NCBI GenBank assembly: GCA_023078555.1
Contig: CM041198.1
Location: forward strand, 8,913,836 to 8,977,835
Direction of reading: 5' to 3'
Length of the DNA: 64,000 nt
DNA from: Ulva prolifera
Taxonomy: Eukaryota > Chlorophyta > Ulvophyceae > Ulvales > Ulvaceae
Position numbers and translations under genes: made by a program. The notes below the pieces were generated by a model. The model made no database searches, was not told the DNA's origin, and saw only the letters and a program-made list of their open reading frames with translations. Shown in pieces: positions 45,897 to 57,539 of this stretch (position 1 is the stretch's first letter; every line of letters begins with the position of its first letter).

Positions 45897-48800
45897 ATGC
45901 ATAAGGCAGAGGCTAAAGTGCAGGCCGCTCTTGCCTTCGGAGGGCCACTGAAGCCGCTGGACCGCCAGGATCTGAAGAAGAATAAGGCTGATGAAAATGT
46001 GAAGCATGAAGGTATGCAAGCTGTTTCTCTCGTGGTAATGGCTGCTCTGATTGCCGACAGTCGAACCCTTTCCGCTGGCAGTACCTCGTCCTCGTCACGA
46101 GAGCAATGGCACGAACATTCCGAGGTTACCAGTAGGACACAGAGACGGAAAGGGCAAGGATGAACACGCCAAGTATGACTTTATACCGAAAGGCGCGAAG
46201 CTGAAACGTAAGGCAAACGGACTGCATGCCGAAGGCGCTGGCAGGACATCGCCACAGAAGAAGCGGAGTATTGCCGGAGTCCAGCCACAACAGGCCAATA
46301 AGGATGTTTGCAAGCCTCAGCTGAATAAAAAAGCGGTGGCCTGCGCACAGGTATTCTCGCACTCCTGAGTGTGACTCTCGAATGCATCACTTGTACATAT
46401 GCACTCACGTTGCACGATGGCGTGAAGGTCGGCAAATCGTCATTCAATCCAGTATTTGCTCGTTCCAAGCAGAAGGTTTGCCTGGTAGTGGACGCCATTG
46501 ACCTTGCAACCCCGGGCAAACAGGCAAGTGTGCCTGTCAGCGCCTGCAAGCCTAAGTGTGCGATCACCTCAGCTCTGCCACCAGTCCATATCTTACAAAA
46601 AGAAGATAGCTACATCGACGCACTGTCTCGCGAAACTAAATGTGCTCGCAAGATCAGTCATCAATGGGGGGACACAAATCAACGGCCACATTTCGACTCC
46701 ACAGCATCTGAACTTCTCGGGTCTTTCCTTCAGCGAGAGGACCACTCGTTACTGACCGTCATGAAGGAGCAGGAGGTGGTAGAGGCCGGGATCTCAGCTA
46801 AACTTTGCGAAATACTCAGCCATCACGGCCCAGAGAAGCCACGCCATGTGCCACATGATGTGCACATTCAAGGGCAAGGGCCTAGAGACCAAGGGTGTAC
46901 ACGTCAGATCGTGTACATGAATGATGTCATGCAGTCATTGCAGCATGAGGGTCAGTTTGAACAACGGCAGTCAGATAATCGATGGGCTGATGATTTGAGG
47001 GATCTACAAGACAGAGCCCACAGGGCAGTGCATAAGCTACCTTGGGTACACAAATATGCTCCTGCAATAGCTGACCAAGTCGTCGCGAATGCAGCTGCGT
47101 CCAAAGAGTTGCTGACATGGTTGAAGCAGGTGGAGCCTATCGAGGCAGCACTCACATCAATGCGCTCAGGCCAGCTGTACGTCCCAAAATTGTTATGTCA
47201 CAGGTGGTGTTGCATATTACGTATCGCTGTGTTGACTGCAGCCGATCGTCATGAGTACCACATCACTGAATGCCCATGCAGAACAGACTCAAATGCCATG
47301 AGCAGCTGGAAGGCAGACTCAGATGATAGCGATTTTGATCAAGGAAAGAACACTCAGCAAGTTCCTGGTGTCGGTGGCATGATCATTTCCGGACCACATG
47401 GCTCCGGCAAGAGCGCGGCGGTGTACGCATGTGCGCAGGTACGTTGTTGCAATTTCACATCGCAGGTGGCTGTGATGCGTAGGCTGCAATCAGGTGCAAG
47501 GCATGTTGGGCTCTCGTCTGTCAGCCTTCGGGTGTGCAACACCTGGCTGTTCAAGCACGGAGGGATCATAATACAGGGGCCCAGGGCTGTAGCGTTACAC
47601 CCTGCTGATGCCAGGCGGCTTGAATTTTGCACAGCTGCCATAGCAGCAGGGGCGCAGGGAAGTCTGAGAACAATCATCTGGGTTCGGGGCCTGGTGACAG
47701 GGAACATACGATGTGATGTGGCTGCCTGCTATGCGCTTTGTTGGACTTTCATTGTGAACTCTGGGTGTGCCGTAGTTTGTGAATTTTGTGGAGCTATCTG
47801 CCGCACTGCCTGTACACTCCAAACAGATCAGGTCCCTATGGTGTGAGGTGGACAGGTGAAGATGCTACAGGGTCACGCTTTTGTCATGGCTCTGGGGGAG
47901 TGTCACTTCTTATGCGAAAAGTGACATGCAGCGTCTTGCAGGAACTTGGCATACAAGTGTTGGAAATCAATCCGGGCATGGACCGGACAGGGGCAATGCT
48001 GCTGCGGCTCATTGGGGAGGCAACCCAGTCACATCGTGTGCAGTGGGGCTCAGGAGGTACACCATGACTTCCTGGACAAAGCAGCAGTGGCAGCATGAAA
48101 CAAGCAATTGCACATGCTTTGTTTGTATTGACCCTGCTCCACGTGCTCCTAGCTTCCAAAAATGCAACCACATGCAGGGCAAACTGATGAAGCTGGAACA
48201 GGAGGCAGAAAGAGGTGCAAAAGCTCTTCGAAGCACGCATCCAAGCAGAAGCCTGCGCCCAAAGGTCGCAAGCGAGCTGCCAATGGATCTGCCTGGCCGT
48301 CTGCTGATCAGCCTGTTCTACCAGGTGCTGTTGCTATGCCACACATACCTCCGGAAGATCCGCAAGCTGCAGGTCAATTGGCTCAACGCAGCCTGCTTCT
48401 GTTTGAGGATTTTGACCAGCTATTGGATCGTGATGAAGGCTTCTTGGCATCCGTCGCCGCTCTTCTCAACAAGTCCAAGGTACTGCCATGCCCTTTCATT
48501 GGCCACAGCTGAGTGGGCGCTGAGAATCTGCAGTCTGCACGATCTGGTATCTATGTTCTGTTGTACATCAGCTGTTTCACTATTCCATTTTGTATTTCTA
48601 CTGACCAACGAGGTGTGCAGATCGCAGTCGTACTGCTGTCTGAGAGACCAGATGCAGAGGTGGTGCTTCGAGGTACAGCAACTTGCGCCAGCATCAAGTC
48701 AGTCCACATGAAAGCTCCTTCACACGCCTCTATCATAGAGTACCTAGGGCTTGTCTGTGCCTGTGAAGAGCACTATGTGCATCCAGCTATGCTTCAGCGG

Positions 48801-51125
48801 CTTGCATTTTCCTGCGATGGAGACCTCCGCAGTGCCCTGCAACAGCTCCAGTTCATCGCTTGCCAGAAGATGCCCGATGGGATTGGCGAAGAGCTTTGGC
48901 AGCAGACGGCATTGGCGGCAATGCCAAGGCACTTGGCGTGGATACATGCACCGGCCGCAGGCGAGCTGGCCTTGCAATCCACCTACATGGCCGAGGACAT
49001 CATGCTGGCGATGCGAGATTGTGACTGGGCATGTGCGAGCCTCCAGCATGCCAGCCCATCTGCATTGCCGTCAAAAAGTTGTGCCTTTGACCTGAAAGTC
49101 AGAGACACTATGCGGATGGGCTCTGCTGCGGCCGCACAGGCCGGGTTGCCAGCCCTGTCACAGCTGCAAGCGGGGGATCAGTCACCCGCTGGTGATGTTG
49201 TTTTTGCGGAGGCACGTTCAGACGGCGTCGCTCAGTATGAGCAAGCGATCCCAGATGTGAAGGCTGCTGTAGTCGAGCCATCACACAATGATAGCGATTT
49301 TGCTGCTCATGGCCCGGCCATCCCCGCGTGCCCTGGGTGGCTGTCAGCCTTGCGAGTCCGGCAGGACCTCGCAGCGGCAGATGTGCTGGATGCATGGGCT
49401 ACATCCCTCCAGCAGCGGCAGCAGGCGCTCTTTCGGAAACGGTCAAAGCGGCGCAGCCCTCCGTCAGCAGCCTCTTCCTTGCCTAGTGAAAGCCGGTCCG
49501 GCGTAGCCGATACTTCTGCAGGCGCTCAGTGTCAGCGGGTGCCTGCGGCGAGCGCCTTGCCGGACCTGGAACAGGCGAAGGACAGGGCAGGCCTGGAGGA
49601 TGACATGTCGCCTTCTGCAGATCAGGTGGCTGATGACAGAACTTGTGCAACACCTGAGGTCGATCCAGCAGTGCGCCTTGCCGGCTGCCAGTCTGCGCCC
49701 TCATTTGGGAGCGGTTCCACCCGGGAGGTGCGGGCAAGGCTATGTCGCCCAGTGCTAGATGATTCAGACGAGGATGACGGCGGGGGTGGTAAATATGGAG
49801 CCCCATCGGACCTCTCACATGGCCATAGTCCGCAAGTGGAGAGCGGTGATGAGGGAGCAGTCACTGCAGCAGTTGTTGCCGAGATGGTGGCGAGATGTGA
49901 AGATAGCGAGGCTGTCTGTGGTAGTACAGGTGACCTCAAAATGCAGGAGCGCAGCTCTGATGGTGCAGCTGAGGCCCACAGCGAGCCTGCTGTAGGGCCG
50001 CCGGGGGGCAGTCAAGGTGATGCACAAGCTGGAGCTTGTGAAAATGTTCCGGGTGTGCTGAGTAGCGCAGGAGCGGCTGCTGCTTTCGGGAGCATCGCTG
50101 TGGCGGCAGCTGTGGCCGGCTTGCGCGCTGCAGCCGCGGCGCATGGGCACGTGTGTGCTGGCGTTTCCGGCGACGTGGTGCCTCCTCGTCTGGCTGCAGA
50201 CGTTGCAGAGCTGCCCCCGCCTGCATCTGCCGTTCCACCAGCAGGTCAGCCCAAGTGTAGCAGCAAATACAAGCAGAAGAGCTCTGATGGTGCAAGCGGC
50301 GCTCCAAAGCGCAGAGGTAGACCACCCAAAGATACTACTAAGGTGTCCACTGCACATGCAGCATCTCGAGCAGCTGTTGTCTTGCAGCAGGGTCGAGAGG
50401 CAATGAGCCGGCATATTGAGCATGTGCAACGTCAGGCAGCGGAGCTGCGCTCTGCTTGTGCGCCTGAGGCGCCAATGTGCCATGGAGTGCCCTTGAGAGC
50501 TGGGGTGAGCAGGACAGGCATGAGTGAGTCAGATGCGAGGCTGGCCGAGGACACGGAGCTCCAGTGGGCTTCTGCTGTTGCGGAAATGGTGTCTGCATCT
50601 GATGTGTATGCGTGTCATGTGGCGGAGAGTTGTAGCTCGGGCAGGTCCGGGATGCCCGGGGAATGGCTGTGGACGGGAGATGACGGATGTGATGAGATGG
50701 TCTCCGTAAGTGATGCAAAGCTTGCGTCTGAGTCGTGTTTACGATCTGATGCCAGCTTTGCCCTTGAACAGGCGGAGCAGGCTATCAGCGGAGTTTGTGA
50801 GGCGCTGTGGACGTGCTGTGAGACAGCGGTGCCCAAAGATAGGGTTACGATGTCAAGGCCAGAACGCAGCGTGGCGCGGCGTATGGAGACAGTTGACCGT
50901 GTGCGGTTTGGCACGCGAGACTGTAGCAGGCACTCGCTGTTTGGTAGCTGGCATGCACTTGGCTGCATGGCACATGATGAGAGCGCAGCGGCTGCTGCCC
51001 AATTGCTTGAAGGGACTGCACCAAGGCGTAGCAGGCGAACGAGAGGTCATTGTGCTGAGTCTGTGTTTGTTTGGGATATGGATATAGCAGAGATCAATGC
51101 AGCCGCATTAGTGTGGCGACCATGA
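45897..51125 (+). CDS. ATAD5/ELG1-like RFC-type AAA+ ATPase (PCNA unloader)
   Basis: The large subunit of the Elg1-RFC-like complex, which removes PCNA from DNA in the nucleus. Exons: 45897-46011, 46061-46350, about 46428-47438, 47942-48035, 48178-48479, 48621-51125; about 1,438 residues. The N-terminus is basic and disordered. LPWVHKYAPAIADQVVANAA is the RFC-box-like entry. Walker A is ISGPHGSGKSAAVYACA; then ELGIQVLEINPGMDRTGA, GEATQSHR, and Walker B-like SLLLFEDFDQLLDRDEGF (FEDFD, as in ATAD5, not DEAD). Next come sensor-1-like IAVVLLSE and sensor-2-like CDGDLRSALQQLQF. The last exon, 835 codons, is long, acidic and low-complexity, with an AT-hook-like KRRGRPPK near 50307-50330. The start of exon 3 is uncertain (several in-phase AG). 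A piece at 47181-47235 may be intronic. The gene is divergent from the ARM gene. Confidence 0.85.
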
Positions 51126-51641
51126 CATGAAGTGGACCTCATGGTCTATTCATTCATTGACATTGCTTGTAATTGTGATGGCTGCGCTGCTTCATGCATC
51201 TGTTGGTCTGACTCGTGCTCACACGTTAGCACTGATGGTTGATGAAGAAACATGTGACGAACGACAGCAACCAGTTTCATGTGGGGAGTTTGCAAGGACA
51301 TTGATCAGTGTCTGATGGTCCAGAACACGGAACAGCAAATCTGGATGCAAAACGTGGCGGAGTGTGCATCTTATTTCACCTACGCCACTGCCGTTGATTC
51401 AGCAATCGTGTCTCCAACTTCATGAATACATGGCGGATACTCTGTGCAGCTTCTGGCAGAGAAGCGTGCATATCGTATCTGGATCGCTGTCCGGCCGGAT
51501 CATTGTGATGTGGCCCGTGTGTTCGCTTCCGTAGCGCTGTATTCTCCTCAACCTATGTGTGCCCGTTCACATACACGACGCTGCCATGCCTCTTCACACA
51601 CGCTAACGCGCAAGTAATCTCGCCAAGGGCAGTATTCACCT
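51126..51641. other. Short intergenic region
   Basis: Between tandem plus-strand genes; no supported feature, presumably terminator and promoter sequence. Confidence 0.45.
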
Positions 51642-52868
51642 ATGGCGACGCGATCAGCTGCTGCGAATCGCAGTGATCCAAGACAGGTGACAGGCCGTGT
51701 CCATGTATGGAAGCGCGTGTTGGTGCCTGTCAGTGAAGCGACCAACAATCTTGCCAGCTTCACATGGGTGCAAACAGGTACCGCTTTATGCTGTTACACG
51801 CTATGTCTGTGTCCTAGAGCTTGGATTTAATCATCACATGCTGGGAGATGCAGGTCAGATCGCTCCCACTTCCAGTGAACGATCAGCCAAGCGGGCCAAG
51901 CTGCTGCCAATCAAGGATGAAGAGGTAAAGCCAATACCTGTGAGAGCACGCTCAGTGTATGCTTTAGACTCGCACATGCAGGATGTCAGGATTGCGGAGC
52001 CATCATCTGCGCCCGCGGCATCAGCTCCATCCATGGTGTGTCTCGCACAAGTAGCACTGCAGAAACCGCCCTTCAAGCTTTGTGCTTCAACGATAGCAAC
52101 TCCTCTGCGCCTGCAGCCCATCACAAAGGCAGCTTCTCAAGCATCCGGTGGCACTGTCACCGATACGCCCGCCATATCTGGCCCCAAGTCGACAGGCGCT
52201 CCAGCAGACGTCAAGCCAACAGTCACAGGTGCTTCCTTCATCAGTGATGGATATGCTGGTTTCCTCTGCCCAGTGGTGACAGCACCAATGCATGGCCGGG
52301 CCCTTTTCACTGGGAAGAGCACTTCGGAGTAGCGTTCAGAGCATCGTTGCACTGTTGTCTTCATATCAGGCATTACATCCCCAGGCATACTCGAAGGGCT
52401 GCACCAATGGTGTGGGTATGATGCATTGCAGGCTCATTGATGCCACCTGTAGCAGCTGCGGCGTCAGGTCCTGCACCCACCACCGACATCTCCCCGGGAT
52501 CAGGCCCCCAGGCCACATCAGACAAAGGAGGCTTGTCCACTGGGCCTCTATCCCCGCCCTCGCAGTCCACCACCTCACCAGCCAGTGCTCAAAACAAAGG
52601 CGGCAAAGCCGCTCCCACCATCGCGCCGGCGAGACCCGCGGCCGCTCCTGCAGCGTTCTCATTCGGCGCGGCCTCACCGAGCAGACCACCTGCAGCCACC
52701 GGCGACAGCACTGCTGCCGCAGAATCTGCTGCCGCCGTGGCTCCAAAGTTCTCCTTCGGTGCCAAGCCTGCGGCACCGCCAGGCGCTGCGCCGACGTTTT
52801 CGTTTGGAGCAAAACCAGCAACGGGACCCAATGCGGACAAAAAGTTCTCGTTCGGCGGGGGCCCATGA
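51642..52868 (+). CDS. Small nuclear protein with BCL7-like N-terminus and FG-rich tail
   Basis: Three exons: 51642-51777, 51854-52228, 52432-52868, all phase 1, 315 residues. The N-terminus reads VHVWKRVLVPVSEATNNLASFTWVQTG; the W-K/R-x-V-x-V...F-x-W-V spacing resembles the BCL7 domain (W-KKWVTV...I-KWVPV) of SWI/SNF accessory subunits, but similarity is short. The middle is basic then disordered (SERSAKRAKLLPIKDEEVKP). The C-terminus is Pro/Ala/Ser-rich with three FSFGA/FSFGG repeats and one KFSFG start, like FG-type nucleoporins. The donor ACAG|gtgctt and acceptor ttgcag give the only phase-compatible joining of the FG exon; without that splice the second exon stops at 52330-52332. Function is therefore a choice between a chromatin-remodeller accessory protein and a pore-associated FG protein. 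Confidence 0.55.
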
Positions 52869-54669
52869 GAGGTTCGGTCAACCTTTGCATGCTGACCCTT
52901 GTGTCAAACCGCACCACATGCTTGGGGCACGCTGTGTGTTCTTGGCCACTGCGTCAGCCAGGACTGCACAACGGATACAAAGGGGATAGCCTGCAGATAC
53001 AATCAAGCACGCAGGGGTGTCGCCCGGGGTGGTCTCCAGTTGAAACAGGAGCGTCTGCCCAGATTTCAGTAATGACTATCTCAGTATGATCTTTCATGTT
53101 AGACATGAGGGAGGCAGACACTGTGACCGTGTGCAGGCATGATACCAGGCACTCGCATATTCCTGTAACTCAGCATTGTGACAGCAAACAAGCAGTGACA
53201 ATGTCGATTGGAACACGGCCAACCCACAAAGAATGGCTCAGCCCGCCATGATGTGCATTTTGGCAGTCAGAGCTGGCCAGCGATATCGCGTGATGGTTGC
53301 AGATCTGGCATTCATCTGCCATGCTCGGGGCAAACCATACACGCCCCTCCGTGCGCCATTCTGCCTCCCACAGCAACTCAGCCCAAAACGGATTTTCGAT
53401 CAGCTGCCGACCAGAATCGAGGCGTACACTCCTTGAATACGCAGAGTCCACGGCTGCGAGTCTCATTGCAACCTGCGTCAACATTTGGAGAATCGAGGCT
53501 CTGTCTGCGTGCTGTCTCCAGGCCAAGCTAGACCCCTCGCTGCCACTCTGCACACGATGTCTGCTCGCGGCGTTGGCCCCTGCGGCCGCTGTGGCTGGCT
53601 GCCATGTACCCACAAGGAAGCCTATCCGCGCAGCACAGCATACTCGCAAGCGCATCATGCATCAGACATCAGGAGACGTACAGCAGTACATATGTGCCGG
53701 CCGCACCGCCGCCTTGTAATGCCTTTTGACGGCAGCGGTAGCGCACAAACTTGGAGCGCTGGTGCAGTTAATGCCTTTGCCTGCTTTGGCGGGACGGGGG
53801 GGGGGGGGGTGAAAGGGAGTCCCCCCCCCCCCCCCATCCTCCCCTGGCCCATCATTGCGCCGTGCCCTCTAGAGACAGGCGTTCGCAATACACGGGGCGG
53901 ACACATGGCATGCAGTTCCACTTGTTCGGAGTTGTCAATGTCTTCTTAAGAACATGGCTAAGAAATTCCAGTTTAACTTCGCTTTACTTCACAGACCACG
54001 AACACAGTCACCACTGCCTAGGGCACACCCGGCAGCATCATCATCTGGACGCTAGGAGTTGACCGCATTCGACGCTCCACTAGCAGCTCGACAAACCTCT
54101 CAGTGGCAATGCTAGAGGCGGTACACGGCTTTATCATAGCCAGAGATCTCGTGAGAGAGTCCATGAAGTGTTGGCATCAAAGGTATCAGCATTGGATAGC
54201 CAGAGCATGGTGCTGAGCTCCTCGCCCTGTTTTACCAGTCAGCTTGGCGATGTAGATGTCCAAATCTCATCTGGAAGCTGAAACTCACCGGGATCCGATC
54301 CGCAACGATGACACAAGCTACTAGGCCAAAGATGGCCTGTGTTGCTTGCTGGTGCTTGCGCCGGTGTGTTTGTGCCCTGCAGTGCTACCTGCCCCTCTGG
54401 CCGTCCTTTAGGCCAAGGTATGGCTACAGGCGGCCATCTTATCATGACTGACTGCGACTGGCCATGCATAACCGGATAGAGCTTGCGCGCGTCATACCGT
54501 CTGTAGAACACCGCTGCAGACCGTGCGCGAGCAGTGCCGAGCTTGACCCAGATCGCGAGCTTGTTACAATTACCAAATAGGAAAATGCTGACAAAGCGTT
54601 CGAATTGTCCAAGTCTTGTGAAACGAAGCAAGAAATCGGGCCATCCCATTCCGAGTGCTGCAGAATCAG
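52869..54669. other. Intergenic region with a G/C-run inverted repeat
   Basis: No gene supported. A 162-codon minus-strand frame (53170-53658) and overlapping plus-strand frames show no family resemblance. The notable element is the G14/C15 palindrome at 53796-53835. Confidence 0.45.
53796..53835. repeat. G14...C15 inverted repeat (potential hairpin)
   Basis: Fourteen G (53796-53809), an 11-base spacer TGAAAGGGAGT, then fifteen C (53821-53835). The arms can pair almost perfectly, and the G arm could form a quadruplex. A collapsed or mis-assembled homopolymer cannot be excluded. Confidence 0.9.
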
Positions 54670-55300
54670 ATGTCGTCAGAAGGGAGCGTTCGACGAAAGT
54701 CATCAGGTATTAAATTTTGTGCGGTTTGTTCAAAGTATCACAGCTGCATGCGTGCGCGCGCTGGGTGTGGATGGGCAAACACGGCACGTGACCGGCACCT
54801 TGGTGCGTGTTCATGCAGTCCGATTCAGCCTCGATATAGAGAGAACAGATACGTCTGAAAATCCATTCGGAATCAATTCCGCTACGTCAGAAGACGCGTC
54901 CGCTTGTGCGCCGGCTAGTGAGCCACAAGAAGGCTCGCTCTCGATCGACTTGGGATTCTTACAACCGGAAGCTCGGTACCGGGCGGTCATCTGCCCAGTC
55001 ACTCAGGGGACCCGTCTAAAGGGATTTGAGTGTGATAATGAAGACATCAGGGCGTGCTTGAGCACAGATCCGGCTGCTGCAGATGGGCCCGTTGCAGCTT
55101 GTGAAGTTAGAACCCCGCTGGACGGTACAGTTCGATCCCGACTATCGCTGGACCTCATCAACGAAGACCAATCAGTTCAACATCGAGATTACGAGATCAT
55201 CTACCAGGTTATGCCACCAGCCAAAGGGCACCCGTCCATCAAAGCATTCGTGCATTGCCTTGACAAAAACGGAGCAGTGTCACGGGCAGGCAGCACATAG
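54670..55300 (+). CDS. C20orf27/ADISSP-family (UPF0687) protein
   Basis: Two exons, 54670-54706 and 54819-55300, phase 1, 172 residues (human C20orf27/ADISSP about 174). After a short basic start (MSSEGSVRRKSS) comes VRFSLDIERTD, then LSIDLGFLQPEARYRAVICPV matching the family's VGFL...RYEI...LP block. CEVRTPLDGTVRSRLSLDL and YEIIYQVMPPAKGHPSIKAFVHC match the final strands (...GTPMLLDGV-C). The beta-rich single-domain fold is conserved from protists to animals; the molecular role is poorly defined. The intron was chosen because CATCAG|gtatta...ttcatgcag|TC restores the family N-terminus. A frame that ignores the intron would add unrelated residues. It ends 132 bases before the stop of convergent GET3. 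Confidence 0.75.
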
Positions 55301-55432
55301 CAAATAACGATGCCTCAAAAGATGCCATGAACAACGAATCCATGAATGTTCATGGCTGTATGCAGGAGTGTTGCCGGGTACAGGGTCCTCATGTGTAAGA
55401 TCGTTGGACGTTATGCGTTCTGCATTTACAGC

Positions 55433-57091
55433 TCATGATTTGGATGCTGCCAGCTGTTGCTGCAGCTCTGCGACCTGTGCCTCCAGCTCTTGTATTCTAG
55501 CCCGGGGATCATCTGTGGAGACTTCAGGTGGTGGATACGGGTGCAACAAGTATTTGCTGAACCCATCAAGCTGCTTCAACCCTCTGACTTCGGATTCTAG
55601 CAATGGCATCTTCACGAGGCACATGTCCTCCCCGTAAAGTTCGTCGTATTGCTCTAGGTACTTGTTTTGCATCTGCAACGAAGGTGGTCATGATCAGAAA
55701 ACGATGAGGCATACAGGACCAATCGCATGTGCACGGCAGCGTTTGACCCATGAAAGTCATGCTGAGACAGCAAAGACTCACCCGAATGCGGGCATCTAAC
55801 AGTGCAGAGAAGTCTTGTGGACCTTTGAATATGACTTGGTTGACGACGATGTTGTGTACATCTATGTCCTGTTTTGTCAGCTCTTGCACCAAGCGCTCCG
55901 TCTCATACAAGCTCAAAAACTCGGGAATGCAAACGCACACGAAGGTCGTGAGCGACGCATCTTGGAACTGTCTCTTCACCTCCGTCACAGTTTTCTGCAA
56001 GTGTGCTGCATAAGCCGCTCGCAATGGTAGCTGCAGTGTTGAGTAACCATGATACACAGCCAACTGAAGTGAAAGACATTGTGGACCAAGACTTTGCCAA
56101 GTACAGCCTCGACCCAGGGTCGAATGCAGCCTTTATTATGCAAGGCAGTAGCTTGACATCTGTTGGGCTCGGTCGGTCTGCCAGGAGCGCCTGACAGACA
56201 AAACAGTATGGCACTGGCCAGAGTCTCTTCATCAACATTGAGGAAAATTCCCGAAGATCGCAAATGCTGGACCTTGATGCATTTACTTCATGTGATCGCA
56301 CCTGAAGCTCCGAGATCTGGCCAAACAATCCGCTTGTGTCAGCACCACCGCCCAGCAGTGGCCCCATGGCTGACATCATGGGCCCAAGCGACCCCTGCAG
56401 CTGTTGCAGCTTCCCCAATCCCTTTTGTAACGTATCCGGGAACTGAAGCAATCTGAGAGTGTGTCCAGTCGGGGCTGTGTCAAACACAACTGTGTCGTAC
56501 TCTAAGGACTGCACTAGCTTCATAACCTCTGCAAACGACATCGCCTCATCAATTCCAGGGATAGAGCCCATGAGATCCTGTAAGAACCCGCCATCCGTGT
56601 CGCTGAGACCTTCCATCTCTAGCTTTTGAGGCTTGGGGTCGACTTCCTGCACATTAACTATACATTACACGACAGCAGCACAGATTGCAGTGGTGTACAA
56701 TGGCAAGCACACTCACGATACTCAAAAAAACTATCTGCCTGGACCTGTCCCTGTTCTAGACAGACGTCTCAGTCATGCATGTCCTTCAAAATTGGAGCTG
56801 TTCATGTCAATGACAGCATCAGTGCATGAGCATGAGGCACACCATGGCAAACAGATTATCAGTCCCGCTGATAGGGCTGGGAGAGCTGGTGATCTTTTGT
56901 TGGAAGGCGTCACTCAGGTTGTGGGCCGGGTCAGTGGAGATGATCAACACATTCTTCCGCTGCTTCGCCAACTGAATCGCAACGCTGCATGATGTCGTAG
57001 TTTTTCCAACCCCGCCCTTCCCACCGACAAAGATCCATTTCAATGAGCTGTCCACGAGGGACTGCAAGGTGGGCTCTATGTTATCGGCCAT
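55433..57091 (-). CDS. GET3: GET3/TRC40 ATPase, plant GET3a type
   Basis: A cytosolic ATPase that carries tail-anchored membrane proteins to the ER. Four phase-0 exons: 56843-57091, 56302-56646, 55782-55994, 55433-55672; 348 residues. The deviant P-loop is [10 protein letters not shown] at 23-32, followed by [15 protein letters not shown] (switch I) and [16 protein letters not shown] (switch II). [20 protein letters not shown] is the family block, and [11 protein letters not shown] precedes the end. The region holding CxxC in yeast and animals reads [16 protein letters not shown], so the zinc cysteines are absent, as in land-plant GET3a. Like GET3a it ends in a short coiled coil ([16 protein letters not shown]). 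A tttgcag acceptor just upstream of the ATG suggests a 5' UTR intron. Confidence 0.93.
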
Positions 57092-57539
57092 TTCTTGGCT
57101 CTGCAAACGAGCACTTCCCTGCTAAACGTCACCCGCACAGAAGAACAAAAGGCCTGCACATGAATCTTCAACAAACACCGTGTCCGAGCATCTGCTCTCT
57201 GATGTAGCTCCGTACATGTTCTTTGTTGCGCGCTTCCGTACTGCAGTTCCGAAGCACTGACGACGTGCATGACTGAGAAGTGCCACACGCCACCTCTGTG
57301 CACGATGCAAAATTCCCAGATACCGCGCTTCTCTTACATTGGCCGAGACTCAGCCGCATCACAGTTTCAGATTGCGAAGATGCGCTGTTCAGCAATCATC
57401 TGTTGCTGACTTTCCTGTGCGATCGCCGCTACGGAAGACAGCCGCACCAGCATCTCGTCAGATTGGAAAAATTCGTTTTTCTCAGTGCTCGTCGTACAGG
57501 AATAGGCACTAAATCCAGCATCTGAATTGTTTGCTGATC
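57092..57539. promoter_or_regulatory. Divergent promoter region of GET3 and DENR
   Basis: About 450 bases between the start codons of two genes read in opposite directions, part of it probably 5' UTR and a 5' UTR intron of GET3. No specific element recognised. Confidence 0.4.

Noticed and set aside
47181-47235. Intron in ATAD5 between the RFC-like entry and Walker A
   Set aside because: A gtacgt...ctgcag pair exists, but every phase combination gives a stop; kept as exon pending transcript data.
53170-53658. 162-codon minus-strand frame
   Set aside because: No recognisable motif or codon bias, and overlapping frames are open on the other strand.
54239-54703. 154-codon minus-strand frame near the C20orf27-type gene start
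   Set aside because: Overlaps the supported first exon of that gene on the other strand; no domain; not enough evidence for a divergent gene.
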